DNA from: Microbacterium algeriense
GTDB taxonomy: Bacteria; Actinomycetota; Actinomycetes; Actinomycetales; Microbacteriaceae
NCBI RefSeq assembly: GCF_008868005.1
Contig: NZ_WAAO01000001.1
Coordinates: 1,240,001-1,304,000, forward strand
Length of the DNA: 64,000 nucleotides
Direction: 5' to 3'
Shown here: positions 42,469 through 51,683 of the stretch, piece by piece
Position numbering within the stretch: the stretch's first letter is position 1
Layout of the letters: every line of letters begins with the position of its first letter
The notes under the pieces: generated by a model
Told to the model about the DNA's origin: nothing
The model's database searches: none
Seen by the model: only the letters and a program-made list of their open reading frames with translations
Program-made: the position numbers and the translations under genes

Positions 42469-43878
42469 ATGACGGATCCCAAGAGACTCATCCTGAATCT
42501 GTTCGAGATGAACTGCGTCAGCCACATCACCCACGGCCTGTGGCGGCTCCCCGGCAATCGGCGCACGGAGTTCAACGACATCGAGTACTGGACCGATCTG
42601 GCACGGCAGCTCGAGGCCGGCGGCTTCGACGCGGTCTTCCTCGCGGACGTGGTCGGCGCGTACGACGTGTTCCGCGGAGGACCGGAGACCGCGATCCGCG
42701 AAGGCCTGCAGATCCCCAGCAACGACCCCCTCTTGGTGGTGCCGGCGATGGCCGCGGTCACGGAGCATCTCGGATTCGGCATCACGTTCTCGACGACGTA
42801 CGAGCCGCCGTTCTCCTTCGCTCGGCGGATGTCGACGCTCGACCATCTCACGAAGGGGCGCGTGGGATGGAACATCGTCACGTCGTACCTGCCGAACGCG
42901 GCGCGCAACTTCGGCCTCGACGGCGAGATCGACCACGACACCCGCTACGAGATCGCCGAGGAGTACCTCGACGTGCTCTACAAGCTCTGGGAGGGATCGT
43001 GGGACGATGACGCGATCGTCGAGGACCGTGAGCAGGGCGTCTACGCGGATCCGGAGAAGATCCGCTACATCAACCACCGTGGCCCGCGATACTCGGTGGC
43101 CGGCCCGCACCTCTCCTCCCCGTCGCGACAGCGCACGCCGTTCCTGATCCAGGCGACGCAGTCGTCGCGCGGCATCGAATTCGCCGGCCGCCACGCGGAG
43201 CTGATCTTCACCGGAGGGCGCTCGTTCGAGCAGGTCAGCGGCACGATCGCGAGAATCCGCGACGAGCTCGAGCGGCAGGGGCGCGCTCGGGACGACATCA
43301 AGTTCGTGGTGGGGGCCACGGTCATCGTCGCGGCGACGAGGGAGGAAGCCGAGGCGAAGCTCGCCGAGTACGACCGCTCCGCGAGCATCGACGGAGTGCT
43401 CGCGCACGCGAGTCTGCCGTTCGATCCGACAGCCCACCCGGGCGACATCACCCTGGGGGAGGCTCTGCGTCGCGAGGGGCGCGGCGACGATCTCGCCGCC
43501 GCCTTCCTCCCACAGGAGAAGACCATCGCGGAGTTCCTGTCGACGATGAGCGGCTTCCACCGGCAGCCGTTCATGGCCGTCGGCTCGCCTGCGGACGTCG
43601 CCGACGAGATCGAGAGCTGGCTGGACGAGCACGACATCGACGGCATCAACCTCGTGCAGTACCACTCACCCGACACGGCGAGCGACTTCATCGAGTTCGC
43701 CGTGCCCGAACTGCGGCGCCGCGGTCGGCTCCGCGAGGTCTACACGCCGGGGGAGACCCTGCGCGAGCGTGTGCACGGTGCGGGGCCCCGCGTGGCGGAG
43801 ACCCACCCCGCCGCGCGCTTCCGCGGCGGACGCGCGCTCGACGTGGCGGTGGAGTCGGAGCGCCTGCAGCCGGTGTGA
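42469..43878 (+). CDS. LLM-class flavin monooxygenase (NtaA/SnaA/DszA family)
   Basis: A 469-residue FMNH2-dependent monooxygenase of the nitrilotriacetate/dibenzothiophene-sulfone group. Features are an N-terminal HGLWRLPGN motif (about 22-30), GRVGWNIVTSY (about 143-153), and the TIM-barrel end FMAVGSPADVADEIESW. AAAGGAGC precedes ATG 42469. Such enzymes open C-S or C-N bonds to release sulfur or nitrogen, and need a flavin reductase that is not present here. The 187-bp divergent gap to the binding-protein gene shows no clear operator. Confidence 0.88.
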   Translation: MTDPKRLILNLFEMNCVSHITHGLWRLPGNRRTEFNDIEYWTDLARQLEAGGFDAVFLADVVGAYDVFRGGPETAIREGLQIPSNDPLLVVPAMAAVTEHLGFGITFSTTYEPPFSFARRMSTLDHLTKGRVGWNIVTSYLPNAARNFGLDGEIDHDTRYEIAEEYLDVLYKLWEGSWDDDAIVEDREQGVYADPEKIRYINHRGPRYSVAGPHLSSPSRQRTPFLIQATQSSRGIEFAGRHAELIFTGGRSFEQVSGTIARIRDELERQGRARDDIKFVVGATVIVAATREEAEAKLAEYDRSASIDGVLAHASLPFDPTAHPGDITLGEALRREGRGDDLAAAFLPQEKTIAEFLSTMSGFHRQPFMAVGSPADVADEIESWLDEHDIDGINLVQYHSPDTASDFIEFAVPELRRRGRLREVYTPGETLRERVHGAGPRVAETHPAARFRGGRALDVAVESERLQPV

Positions 43879-43924
43879 CGGCGCGGTGGCATCGGTCGAC
43901 ACGGAGCCGGGCCGACGCGGGGCC

Positions 43925-44854
43925 TCATCCGCGGGAGGCCAGTCCGGCGAGCAGTTCCAGCACGCAGAGCGCTGCGAGGCGCACCGTGCGGGCGTCAGCG
44001 GTGTCTGCGGTGGCATCGACCTCGGCCAGGTCGGCGCTCACGACGCGTCGGTCCGCAGCCACGGCGCGGGTGAGCGCGCGCAGCTCCCACGCCTGCAGGC
44101 CGCCGGGAACGCTCGCCGGGCAGCCGGGCGCGACCGACCGGTCGCAGACGTCGACGTCGATATCGAGATGGATGCGCGCGTCGGCTCCCGCGCCGGCGAC
44201 CTCCAGTGCCTCGGCGACCACGTCGTCGACACCGCGGCGGCGGAGCTCGTCGAGGGTGACCACGCGGATGCCCCACTCGTTCGCCCGTCGCGCGTAGGCG
44301 GCCGAGTTCGCGAAGTCGGCGATCCCGATCTGCACGATCCTCGTCGGATCGATCCTCGCGGTCGGCACGGACGACGCGGCAGGGGTGTCCTGCACGAGGC
44401 GACGGACGGGCGTGCCGTTGGAGATCCCGTCCCGGAGGTCGAAGTGCGCGTCGAAGGTGATCAGGCCGGTCGCCTCGGCGCCCAGAGCGACCGGGTAGGT
44501 GAGCGAGTTGTCGCCGCCGAGCGCGATCACGAGCTGTGCGGCCGCCGCGATCTCGCGGACGCGGGAGATCACCCTCGCCTCGCCCGCTGAGCCGTCCGGA
44601 TCCGCCACGTCGCCCGCGTCCGCGATGCGCAGCACGTCGTCGAGCTCGACCGCGGGCGGACCCATCACGGTGGTGCCGTAGCGGGGGAGAGCCTCGCGGA
44701 TCGCCGCGGGAGTCGCGTGCGCGCCGGTCGGCGAGAGCGAGGTGCGCCAGGTCGGGACGCCGAGCAGCACGGCATCGGCCGTTCCTGCGAACGCGGGCCA
44801 GGAGCCGGCGCGGGGCCAGAGCGGGTCGTGACTGAGGTGAGCGGCCGAGACCAT
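43925..44854 (-). CDS. Arginase/agmatinase-family hydrolase (HutG-like)
   Basis: A 309-residue ureohydrolase. Mn-ligand motifs are GGDNS (about 113-117, where many have GGDH), DAHFDLRD (about 134-141) and DIDVDVCD (about 229-236). GGDN and DVDVCD are common in formimidoylglutamase-like enzymes of actinobacteria. It would release formamide or urea from a guanidino or formimino substrate; the substrate is not certain. It begins 1 bp after the DUF445 gene. Confidence 0.8.
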   Translation of the reverse strand: MVSAAHLSHDPLWPRAGSWPAFAGTADAVLLGVPTWRTSLSPTGAHATPAAIREALPRYGTTVMGPPAVELDDVLRIADAGDVADPDGSAGEARVISRVREIAAAAQLVIALGGDNSLTYPVALGAEATGLITFDAHFDLRDGISNGTPVRRLVQDTPAASSVPTARIDPTRIVQIGIADFANSAAYARRANEWGIRVVTLDELRRRGVDDVVAEALEVAGAGADARIHLDIDVDVCDRSVAPGCPASVPGGLQAWELRALTRAVAADRRVVSADLAEVDATADTADARTVRLAALCVLELLAGLASRG

Positions 44855-44855
44855 G

Positions 44856-46133
44856 TCAGACTCCCGGGATCAGGGCGTGGGCGATCGTGAAGATGACGAG
44901 GCCGGCGAGCGCGCCGACGAAGGTGCCGTTCAGGCGGATGTACTGCAGATCGCGGCCGACCATCAGCTCGATCTTCTCCGTCGTCTCGGCCGGGTCCCAT
45001 CGCTCGACGGTGTCGGTGATGATCGAGGCGATGTCGTGACGGTAGCGGTCGACGAGGAAGACCGCCGCATCCGACACCCAGGTGTCCACGCGCTGCTGCA
45101 GCGCGGTATCCGTGGTCAGACGCTCCCCGACCTCCTGCAGCGCCTGGACGGCGCGGCGGCGCAGCCCGCTCTCCGGGTCGGCGAGAGCGGTCAGCAGTCC
45201 GTTCTTCGCCGTGTTCCACGCCTCGGCGGCGAGGGCGCCGACGCGCGGGCTGTCGAACAGCGACGCCTTGGCGCTCTCGAGCTTCGCCCTGGTCGCCGGG
45301 TCGTTCTGCAGGTTGTCGGCCAGCCGTTCGAGGTAGCCGTCGATCGCCAGCCGGGCGGGATGGCGGGGGTCCGCCTGGACGGCGTGGATGAACTTGATCG
45401 CCTCGTTGTAGACGGTGTCGTCGACCAGGCGATGCGCGAGCTTCGGCACCCAGCCGGGCAGACGCCGCGAGACGAGCCCGGTGAACGAGGCGGCGTTGGC
45501 TTCGAGCCAGCGGCCGATGCTGTCCACGGCGAGGTCGACGGCGCCGTGGTGCGCGTCGGCCTCGACGATCTTCTCGAGCCACGCTCCCGCGGGAGGGCCC
45601 CATTCCGGGGCGACCAGGTGCTCTCGCGCGAGGTCGGTGATGAGGTCGCGGACGTCGTCATCGCTCAGCGCGTTGAGCACCGCGGTCGCGATCGTCGCGC
45701 CCTCCGCCCCGACCCGTTCGGCGTGCGGGGCCTCGCGCAGCCATTCGCCTGCGCGGAGGGAGATCCGCGTGCTGGCGAGCTTGGTGCGGACGACGTCGGC
45801 GGCGAGGAAGTTCGTCTCGACGAACTCGCCGAGCGTGCGGCCGATCTCGTCCTTGCGGTTGGGGATGATCGCGGTGTGCGGGATGGGCAGCCCGAGCGGA
45901 CGGCGGAACAGGGCGGTGACCGCGAACCAGTCGGCGAGGGCACCCACCATGCCGCCCTCGGCGGCGGCTCTGACGTATCCGAGCCAGCCGATCCGCTGCT
46001 GGAACGCGAAGGCGATCACGAACACGACGGCCATGAACACCAGCGCTCCGAGCGCCACGGCCTTCATGCGTCGGAGCGCGCGCAGGCGCTCCTGGTCGGC
46101 GGGTGAGAGCTGCGTCATCGGCGTTCGCGGCAT
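44856..46133 (-). CDS. DUF445 family membrane protein
   Basis: A 425-residue protein with a TM pair near the N-terminus (about 25-45, then GGMVGALADWFAVTALFRRPLGLPIPHTAIIP, the DUF445 signature) and a final TM at about 405-423. The long middle is helical and extracytoplasmic or cytoplasmic; topology is not certain. AAGGA upstream supports ATG 46133. Function is unknown; related proteins are sometimes called YjiN. Confidence 0.85.
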   Translation of the reverse strand: MPRTPMTQLSPADQERLRALRRMKAVALGALVFMAVVFVIAFAFQQRIGWLGYVRAAAEGGMVGALADWFAVTALFRRPLGLPIPHTAIIPNRKDEIGRTLGEFVETNFLAADVVRTKLASTRISLRAGEWLREAPHAERVGAEGATIATAVLNALSDDDVRDLITDLAREHLVAPEWGPPAGAWLEKIVEADAHHGAVDLAVDSIGRWLEANAASFTGLVSRRLPGWVPKLAHRLVDDTVYNEAIKFIHAVQADPRHPARLAIDGYLERLADNLQNDPATRAKLESAKASLFDSPRVGALAAEAWNTAKNGLLTALADPESGLRRRAVQALQEVGERLTTDTALQQRVDTWVSDAAVFLVDRYRHDIASIITDTVERWDPAETTEKIELMVGRDLQYIRLNGTFVGALAGLVIFTIAHALIPGV

Positions 46134-46157
46134 GAGGTCATCCTTTCACGAGGCGAG

Positions 46158-46163
46158 TAGCCT
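46158..46163 (+). promoter_or_regulatory. -10 box for the CsoR-family gene
   Basis: TAGCCT ends 6 nt before the GTG at 46170, suggesting a leaderless mRNA. It lies only 24 bp from the divergent DUF445 start. Confidence 0.45.
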
Positions 46164-46169
46164 CAAGGG

Positions 46170-46442
46170 GTGATCGAAGACATCAAGAAGCGTGCCCTGC
46201 ACCGCACCAGCATCCTCGAGGGGCAGATGCGCGGCGTCGCGCGGATGATCGAGAACGAGGAATACTGCATGGACATCATCACGCAGTCCCGGGCGATCCA
46301 GCGGTCCCTCGAGTCGCTGAACCGGCTGCTGCTGGAGAACCACCTGCGCACGCACGTCACCCACATGTTCGACGAGGGCGGCGAGGAGCGCGACAAGGCC
46401 GTCCTGGAACTCCTCAAGGCGTTCGACTTCGACCGCAAGTAG
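46170..46442 (+). CDS. CsoR/RcnR-family metal-sensitive repressor
   Basis: A 90-residue all-helical repressor (DUF156). The metal-site residues are C33 (EEYCMDI), H58 and H62 (ENHLRTH). Copper CsoR has Cys-His-Cys, so the third ligand here is His, giving Cys-His-His as in the nickel/cobalt sensor RcnR. The N-terminal His of RcnR (H3) is missing, though H11 is near. Effector thus uncertain: Ni/Co, or another ligand. No efflux gene is adjacent. Confidence 0.85.
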   Translation: MIEDIKKRALHRTSILEGQMRGVARMIENEEYCMDIITQSRAIQRSLESLNRLLLENHLRTHVTHMFDEGGEERDKAVLELLKAFDFDRK

Positions 46443-46450
46443 AACACGAC

Positions 46451-46482
46451 GCAGCGCCCCGACGCGGACGTCGAGGCGCTGC
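46451..46482. terminator. Bidirectional terminator between csoR-like and permease genes
   Basis: GCAGCGCC (46451-46458) pairs with GGCGCTGC (46475-46482), with an inner CGACG-CGGA-CGTCG stem separated by a one-base mismatch. Confidence 0.8.
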
Positions 46483-46497
46483 CGGCGGTGGTGCGGA

Positions 46498-48045
46498 TCA
46501 CCTGCCGCCGTCGAACACCTCGTCCTCCATCGCGTCGTAGCCCTCGGCCTGCGGATCACCGTGCGAGCCACCCGAGATCGCGTACTCCTCCTCGGGCGAG
46601 AGCACCAGCCGGTGCCGGAAGAAGAGCCCGAAGCCGAGCAGGATCACCACATAGACGATCGCGATGGCGATGATCGCCGGACCGAAGGTCGGGTTCAGCA
46701 GGAAGCCGACGAAGATGAGAGCCGCGATGACCAGCGCGACGGCCGCACCAGGGATGCCCCAGGGGCTGCGGTAGGGGCGGTCGACGTCCGGGTACTTCTT
46801 CCGCAGGATCATGAACGAGATCAGCTGGAGCCCGTAGGCGAGCACCGCACCCCAGACGGCGATGTTCAGCACGATCGCGCCGGCCACCGACCCCGCGCCC
46901 TCGGCGTCGACGGCCGCCAGCACATCGAGGACGATGAGGGCGACGAAGCCGATGGCCGCGCCGATGACGAGCGCCACCCACGGCGTCTGCCGCTTGCCGG
47001 TGAGGGAGAGGAACCGCGGGTAGTAGCCGGCGCGGGAGAGCGAGTACATGTTGCGGCCGTAGGCGAACATGATGCCCTGCAGCGAGGCGAGCAGACCGAT
47101 CAGGGCGAACAGCGCCAGCACCGCGGCGAGCTGGTCGCCGACGATCGCGCGGAACCCGTCGAGCAGCGGCTCGCCGGCGGTTCCGGTCGCCTCGGCACCG
47201 ATCACGCCGGTGTTCAGGAAGAGGACGAGCAGGCCCGTGACGATCAGCGTGCCGCGAGCCCAGAAGCCCGCCTTCGGGATGTCGCGCGTCGGGTTGTGCG
47301 ACTCCTCGGCGGCCAGCGGAAGCTCCTCGATCCCCAGGAAGAACCACATCGCGAACGGCAGGGCGAACAGGATGGGCAGCACGCCGTGCGGCAGGAACTC
47401 CGTCTGACCGGGGTCGGGGGCGATGTCCCACAGCGCGTCCCAGCTGAACGCACCGGAGAAGATCGCCATGACGGAGAAGACCAGGATGATCCCGATCGAG
47501 ATGATCGACACGATGATCGCGAACCGGAAGGAGATCGCCGCGCCCGCGGAGTTCAGGGCGATGAACACGATGTAGAGGATGAGGTACCAGAGCCATCCCG
47601 GCAGCTCGAGTCCGAGCAGCTCACTGGTGATGCCGTTCGCATACGACGCCGAGAAGTAGACGATCACCGCCGTGGTCGCGACGTACTCGATCGTCTCGGC
47701 GGCTCCGGTGACCAGGCCGCCCCAGGGTCCCATGGCGGATCGGGCGAACGAGTACGCGCCGCCGGTGTGCGGCATCATGGCCGCCATCTCCCCGATCGCG
47801 AAGATCATGCCGTAGTACATGAGCACGAGGATCACGAAGGCGATGAGCATGCCGCCGAAGCCCGCGAAGTCGATGCCGAAGTTCCAGCCGGAGAAGTCGC
47901 CGGAGATGACGGCGGCGACCGCGAGACCCCACAGCCCCCAGACACCGGCCGACCGCTTCAGCGTCCGTTTCTCGAAGTACTCGCTCCCGGCACGTGTATA
48001 GGTCGCTCCAGCGACCTTGCGGGATTCACTGCTCTGCTCAGACAT
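46498..48045 (-). CDS. APC-family amino acid/ethanolamine permease
   Basis: A 515-residue transporter with 12 TM helices of the ethanolamine/amino acid (EAT-type) APC branch. The N-terminal LWGLAVAAVISGDFSGWNFG (about 39-58) marks helix 1 with its unwound substrate site; MMPHTGGAYSFAR lies at helix 3 and FFLGIEELPLAAEESHNP near 240 is characteristic of EAT permeases. It faces the gamma-glutamyl ligase operon across 156 bp and is the probable importer of its amine. Its downstream end meets a shared terminator. Confidence 0.88.
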   Translation of the reverse strand: MSEQSSESRKVAGATYTRAGSEYFEKRTLKRSAGVWGLWGLAVAAVISGDFSGWNFGIDFAGFGGMLIAFVILVLMYYGMIFAIGEMAAMMPHTGGAYSFARSAMGPWGGLVTGAAETIEYVATTAVIVYFSASYANGITSELLGLELPGWLWYLILYIVFIALNSAGAAISFRFAIIVSIISIGIILVFSVMAIFSGAFSWDALWDIAPDPGQTEFLPHGVLPILFALPFAMWFFLGIEELPLAAEESHNPTRDIPKAGFWARGTLIVTGLLVLFLNTGVIGAEATGTAGEPLLDGFRAIVGDQLAAVLALFALIGLLASLQGIMFAYGRNMYSLSRAGYYPRFLSLTGKRQTPWVALVIGAAIGFVALIVLDVLAAVDAEGAGSVAGAIVLNIAVWGAVLAYGLQLISFMILRKKYPDVDRPYRSPWGIPGAAVALVIAALIFVGFLLNPTFGPAIIAIAIVYVVILLGFGLFFRHRLVLSPEEEYAISGGSHGDPQAEGYDAMEDEVFDGGR

Positions 48046-48096
48046 CCGCTCTCCGTTCCCACGCTCGCAGGCGCCGGGTGCACCTTGGGCATGATT

Positions 48097-48126
48097 GTGA
48101 CAGCCAATGGTGGTTTCGTCTACCTT
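48097..48126 (+). promoter_or_regulatory. Candidate promoter of the gamma-glutamylation operon
   Basis: GTGACA (48097-48102) and TACCTT (48121-48126) are 18 bp apart. The transcript would have a leader of about 70 nt before the ATG at 48202. Confidence 0.4.
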
Positions 48127-48201
48127 TAAACGTCCTGGTGATCTACTCTGATGGCGAAGCCGGTCGGCCGATCGCTTCACCACGACGACGGGAGCGAGAC
48201 G

Positions 48202-49557
48202 ATGGCGGGAAACCTGAGCATCGAGCAACTGGATGCCGGCATCGCCGCCGGCGAGATCGACACGGTGATCGTGGCCTTCGCCGATGCGCAGGGACGACTG
48301 GTCGGCAAGCGCGTCTCCGCGCGGCTGTTCCAGGAGGACATCCTGCATCACGGCGCCGAGGCGTGCGACTACCTGCTGTCGGTCGATGTCGACATGAACA
48401 CGGTCGACGGCTACGCGATGTCCGGGTGGGACCGCGGGTACGGCGACATGGTGCTGCGTCCCGACGTGGCCACGCTGCGCCGGATCCCCTGGCTGGCGGG
48501 AACGGCTCTGGTCATCGCCGACCTCGTGTGGGGCAACGGCGAACCGGTCGGTCCCTCGCCCCGGGCGATCCTGGACCGCCAGCGCGACCGACTCGCCGAG
48601 CGCGGCTGGACGGCGTTCTCCGGAACCGAGCTCGAGTTCATCGTCTTCGACAACACCTACCGCGACGCCTGGGCCCGCAAGTACGAGGGGCTCACTCCGG
48701 CGACCGACTACAACGTCGACTACAACCTGCTCGCCTCCACCCGCCTCGAGCCGCTGCTGCGCGACATCCGCAACAGCATGGACGGCGCCGGGCTGTACTG
48801 CGAGGGCGTGAAGGGCGAGTGCAACCTCGGGCAGCAGGAGATCGCGTTCCGCTACGCCGAGGTCCGCGAGACCGCCGACCAGCACGCGCTGTACAAGAAC
48901 GGCGCGAAGGAGATCGCGGAGCAGCACGGTCAGGCGCTCACCTTCATGGCCAAGTTCAACGAGCGCGAGGGCAACAGCTGCCACATCCACCTCTCCCTGC
49001 GCGACGCGGACGGCACCCCGGTGATGGCCGGAGACGGCGAGCACGGATTCAGTCCCGTCATGGAGCACTGGATCGCGGGCATCCTCGCCACGCTGCGCGA
49101 GTTCACCCTCCTCTACGCGCCCAACATCAACTCGTACAAGCGCTTCGCCAAGGGCAGCTTCGCCCCGACGGGGGTGGCCTGGGGCATCGACAACCGCACC
49201 TGCGCGCTGCGGGTGATCGGATCGGGCTCGGGGCTGCGGGTCGAGAACCGGGTGCCGGGGGGAGACGTGAATCCGTACCTCGGGATCTCGGCCATCATCG
49301 CCGGCGGTCTGTACGGCATCGAGAACGAGCTCCCCCTGCCCGACCGGTTCACCGGCAACGCGTACGAGTCCGGAGTCGAGCACCTGCCGACGACCCTGCG
49401 CGAGGCCGCGCAGCTGTTCAGCGCCTCGACCATCGCGCGGGAGGCGTTCGGCGACGACGTGGTGGACCACTACCTGAACCAGGCGCGCATCGAGGTCGAG
49501 GCCTACGACGCCGCCGTCACCGACTGGGAGCGCATCCGTGGTTTCGAACGGCTCTGA
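48202..49557 (+). CDS. Glutamine synthetase-like gamma-glutamylamine ligase
   Basis: A 451-residue GS-fold enzyme. The N-terminal beta-grasp domain (1-105) has FADAQGRLVGKRV; the catalytic domain has the first Glu pair in GTELEFIVF (about 148-156), EGVKGECNLGQQEI (about 209-222), the NSCHIHLSL motif and FAPTGVAWGIDNRTCALRV. It lacks the adenylylation-site region of GlnA1, so it is a GlnA3/GlnA4/PuuA-like ligase that joins glutamate to an amine using ATP. GGGAG upstream supports ATG 48202 over ATG 48151. It is the first gene of a five-gene operon. Confidence 0.9.
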   Translation: MAGNLSIEQLDAGIAAGEIDTVIVAFADAQGRLVGKRVSARLFQEDILHHGAEACDYLLSVDVDMNTVDGYAMSGWDRGYGDMVLRPDVATLRRIPWLAGTALVIADLVWGNGEPVGPSPRAILDRQRDRLAERGWTAFSGTELEFIVFDNTYRDAWARKYEGLTPATDYNVDYNLLASTRLEPLLRDIRNSMDGAGLYCEGVKGECNLGQQEIAFRYAEVRETADQHALYKNGAKEIAEQHGQALTFMAKFNEREGNSCHIHLSLRDADGTPVMAGDGEHGFSPVMEHWIAGILATLREFTLLYAPNINSYKRFAKGSFAPTGVAWGIDNRTCALRVIGSGSGLRVENRVPGGDVNPYLGISAIIAGGLYGIENELPLPDRFTGNAYESGVEHLPTTLREAAQLFSASTIAREAFGDDVVDHYLNQARIEVEAYDAAVTDWERIRGFERL

Positions 49558-50290
49558 CCCCGCGCCGCTGATCGGCGTCACGACCTACCTCGAACGGGCG
49601 CAGCAGGGGGTGTGGGACGTGCGCGCCGCGTTCCTGCCCGAGCAGTACCTGACCGGTGTCACGGCAACCGGCGGCATCGCCCTGCTGCTGCCCCCACAGG
49701 ACCCGGAGTCGGCTGATGCAGCCATCGCCGGGCTGGACGGACTGATCCTCTCCGGGGGTGCCGACGTCGCGCCGGAGCTCTACGGCGCGCAGCGGCATCC
49801 GCTGACGGACCCCGCCCGTGCCGATCGCGATGCGTGGGAGCTCGCCCTGTTCCGGGCGGCGGAGCGGCGCCGGATGCCGGTGCTCGCGATCTGCCGTGGT
49901 CTGCAGCTGGTGAACGTGGCCCGCGGCGGGACGCTGCAGCAGCACCTGCCCGAATCGCTCGGCACCGAGCGCTACCGCCTCGGCGGCGGTGTCTTCGCCG
50001 AGAATGACATCGAGGTCGCCGAGGACACCGCGCTCGCCGCGGTGCTCGGCGCGGGGGAGGTGCGCGTGCACAGCTACCACCATCAGGGCATCGATCGGCT
50101 CGGGGAGGGGCTGGTCCCCGCCGCGCGCTCCGAGGACGGACTGGTGCAGGCGTTCGTCGACACCGCCGCCGGGCACGTGGTCGGCATCCAATGGCATCCG
50201 GAGGAGAACGCCGAGGATCGGCGCCTCTTCGCGGATCTCGTCTCACAGGCTCGTGCGTTCGCCGCACAGCGGAAGGAAGGCGCCCGATGA
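49538..50290 (+). CDS. Gamma-glutamyl-amine hydrolase (PuuD-type class I GATase)
   Basis: A 250-residue class I glutamine-amidotransferase-like hydrolase with nucleophile C119 (AICRGLQLVN) and the H220/E222 pair (GIQWHPEEN). PuuD-type enzymes cut gamma-glutamyl amides to give glutamate and the free acid, the last step of a gamma-glutamylation pathway. GTG 49538 lies within the end of the ligase gene (20-bp overlap), so the two are coupled. Confidence 0.9.
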   Translation: MVSNGSDPAPLIGVTTYLERAQQGVWDVRAAFLPEQYLTGVTATGGIALLLPPQDPESADAAIAGLDGLILSGGADVAPELYGAQRHPLTDPARADRDAWELALFRAAERRRMPVLAICRGLQLVNVARGGTLQQHLPESLGTERYRLGGGVFAENDIEVAEDTALAAVLGAGEVRVHSYHHQGIDRLGEGLVPAARSEDGLVQAFVDTAAGHVVGIQWHPEENAEDRRLFADLVSQARAFAAQRKEGAR

Positions 50291-51648
50291 GTGCGTTCAC
50301 CGTCATCAACCCGTCCACGGGAAGCGCGATCCGCGAGGTCGCCAGGGCCGGCGTCGCCGAGACCGACGCGGCGATCGCGCGTGCCGTCGCCGCCCAGCGC
50401 CGGTGGGCGGCGCTCGCCCCGGTCGCGCGGGCCGATGCGCTCCGCGCGTTCGCGCGTGCCGTCCACGACGCCACCGAGGAGCTGGCGCAGCTGGAGGTGC
50501 TCAACTCCGGGCATCCGATCGGGTCCGCCCGCTGGGAGGCCGGGCACGTGGCCCAGGTGCTGAACTACTACTCCGCCGACCCGGAACGCCTGTCCGGGCG
50601 GCAGATCCCGGTGGCCGGCGGACTCGACGTCACCTTCCACGACCCGTACGGCGTGGTCGGCGTCATCGTGCCCTGGAACTTCCCGATGACGATCGCCTCG
50701 TGGGCCTTCGCACCGGCGCTCGCCGCGGGCAACGCCGTCGTGCTGAAGCCCGCCGAGCTGACCCCGCTCACCGCCCTCCGTCTCGGGGAGCTCGCCCGCG
50801 AAGCAGGACTCCCGGAGGGGCTGTTCGAAGTCGTCACGGGCTCCGGATCCGTCGTCGGCCAGCGTCTGGTCGAGCACCCGGACGTGCGCAAGGTCGTCTT
50901 CACCGGATCGACGGAGGTCGGTGTCGAGGTCGCGGCGGGATGCGCGCGCGCCCTCAAGCCCGTCACGCTCGAACTCGGTGGCAAGAGCGCGAACATCGTC
51001 TTCGAGGACGCGGATCTCGAGCGCGCGGCGGCCGGAGTTCCCGGATCGGTGTTCGACAACGCCGGGCAGGACTGCTGCGCCCGCAGCCGTCTGCTCGTGC
51101 AGCGCTCGGTGTACGACCGGTTCCTCGAACTGCTCGAACCGGCCGTCGCCGCCTGGCGCGTCGGAGACCCCGCGGCGGACGACACCGACATGGGGCCGCT
51201 CATCTCGGCGGGCCACCGCGACACCGTCGCCTCGTTCCTCGACGGCGCCGACGTCGCGTTCCGCGGCACGGCGCCCGAGGGGGACGGATTCTGGTTCGCC
51301 CCGGCCGTGGTGCTCGCCGACCCGGCGGATCGGATCGCGCAGCAGGAGGTGTTCGGGCCCGTCGTCGCGGTGATGCCCTTCGATGACGAAGCCGATGCGA
51401 TCCGTCTGGCGAACGACACGATCTACGGCCTCGCCGGCTCCGTGTGGACGGAGAACCTGGGACGCGCCGTCCGCGTCGCGCGGGGCGTGCGCAGCGGGGT
51501 GCTCTCGGTGAACTCCCACTCCTCGGTGCGCTACGCCACGCCCTTCGGCGGCATGAAGGCGTCCGGCCTCGGGCGCGAGCTCGGCCCGGACGCCGCCGAG
51601 CACTTCACCGAGACCAAGAACGTCTTCTTCGCGACAGACGACCTCTGA
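50287..51648 (+). CDS. Aldehyde dehydrogenase (PuuC-like)
   Basis: A 453-residue NAD(P)-dependent aldehyde dehydrogenase. Catalytic C263 is in NAGQDCCARSR, general base E229 in TLELGGKS, and the PWNFP cofactor motif lies at 129-133. ATGA overlap with the hydrolase gene fixes the start. In this operon it should oxidise a gamma-glutamyl-amino-aldehyde to the acid. Confidence 0.92.
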   Translation: MSAFTVINPSTGSAIREVARAGVAETDAAIARAVAAQRRWAALAPVARADALRAFARAVHDATEELAQLEVLNSGHPIGSARWEAGHVAQVLNYYSADPERLSGRQIPVAGGLDVTFHDPYGVVGVIVPWNFPMTIASWAFAPALAAGNAVVLKPAELTPLTALRLGELAREAGLPEGLFEVVTGSGSVVGQRLVEHPDVRKVVFTGSTEVGVEVAAGCARALKPVTLELGGKSANIVFEDADLERAAAGVPGSVFDNAGQDCCARSRLLVQRSVYDRFLELLEPAVAAWRVGDPAADDTDMGPLISAGHRDTVASFLDGADVAFRGTAPEGDGFWFAPAVVLADPADRIAQQEVFGPVVAVMPFDDEADAIRLANDTIYGLAGSVWTENLGRAVRVARGVRSGVLSVNSHSSVRYATPFGGMKASGLGRELGPDAAEHFTETKNVFFATDDL

Positions 51649-51683
51649 TCGCGTCGACCCACCCATCCGGAACGGAGAACTCC

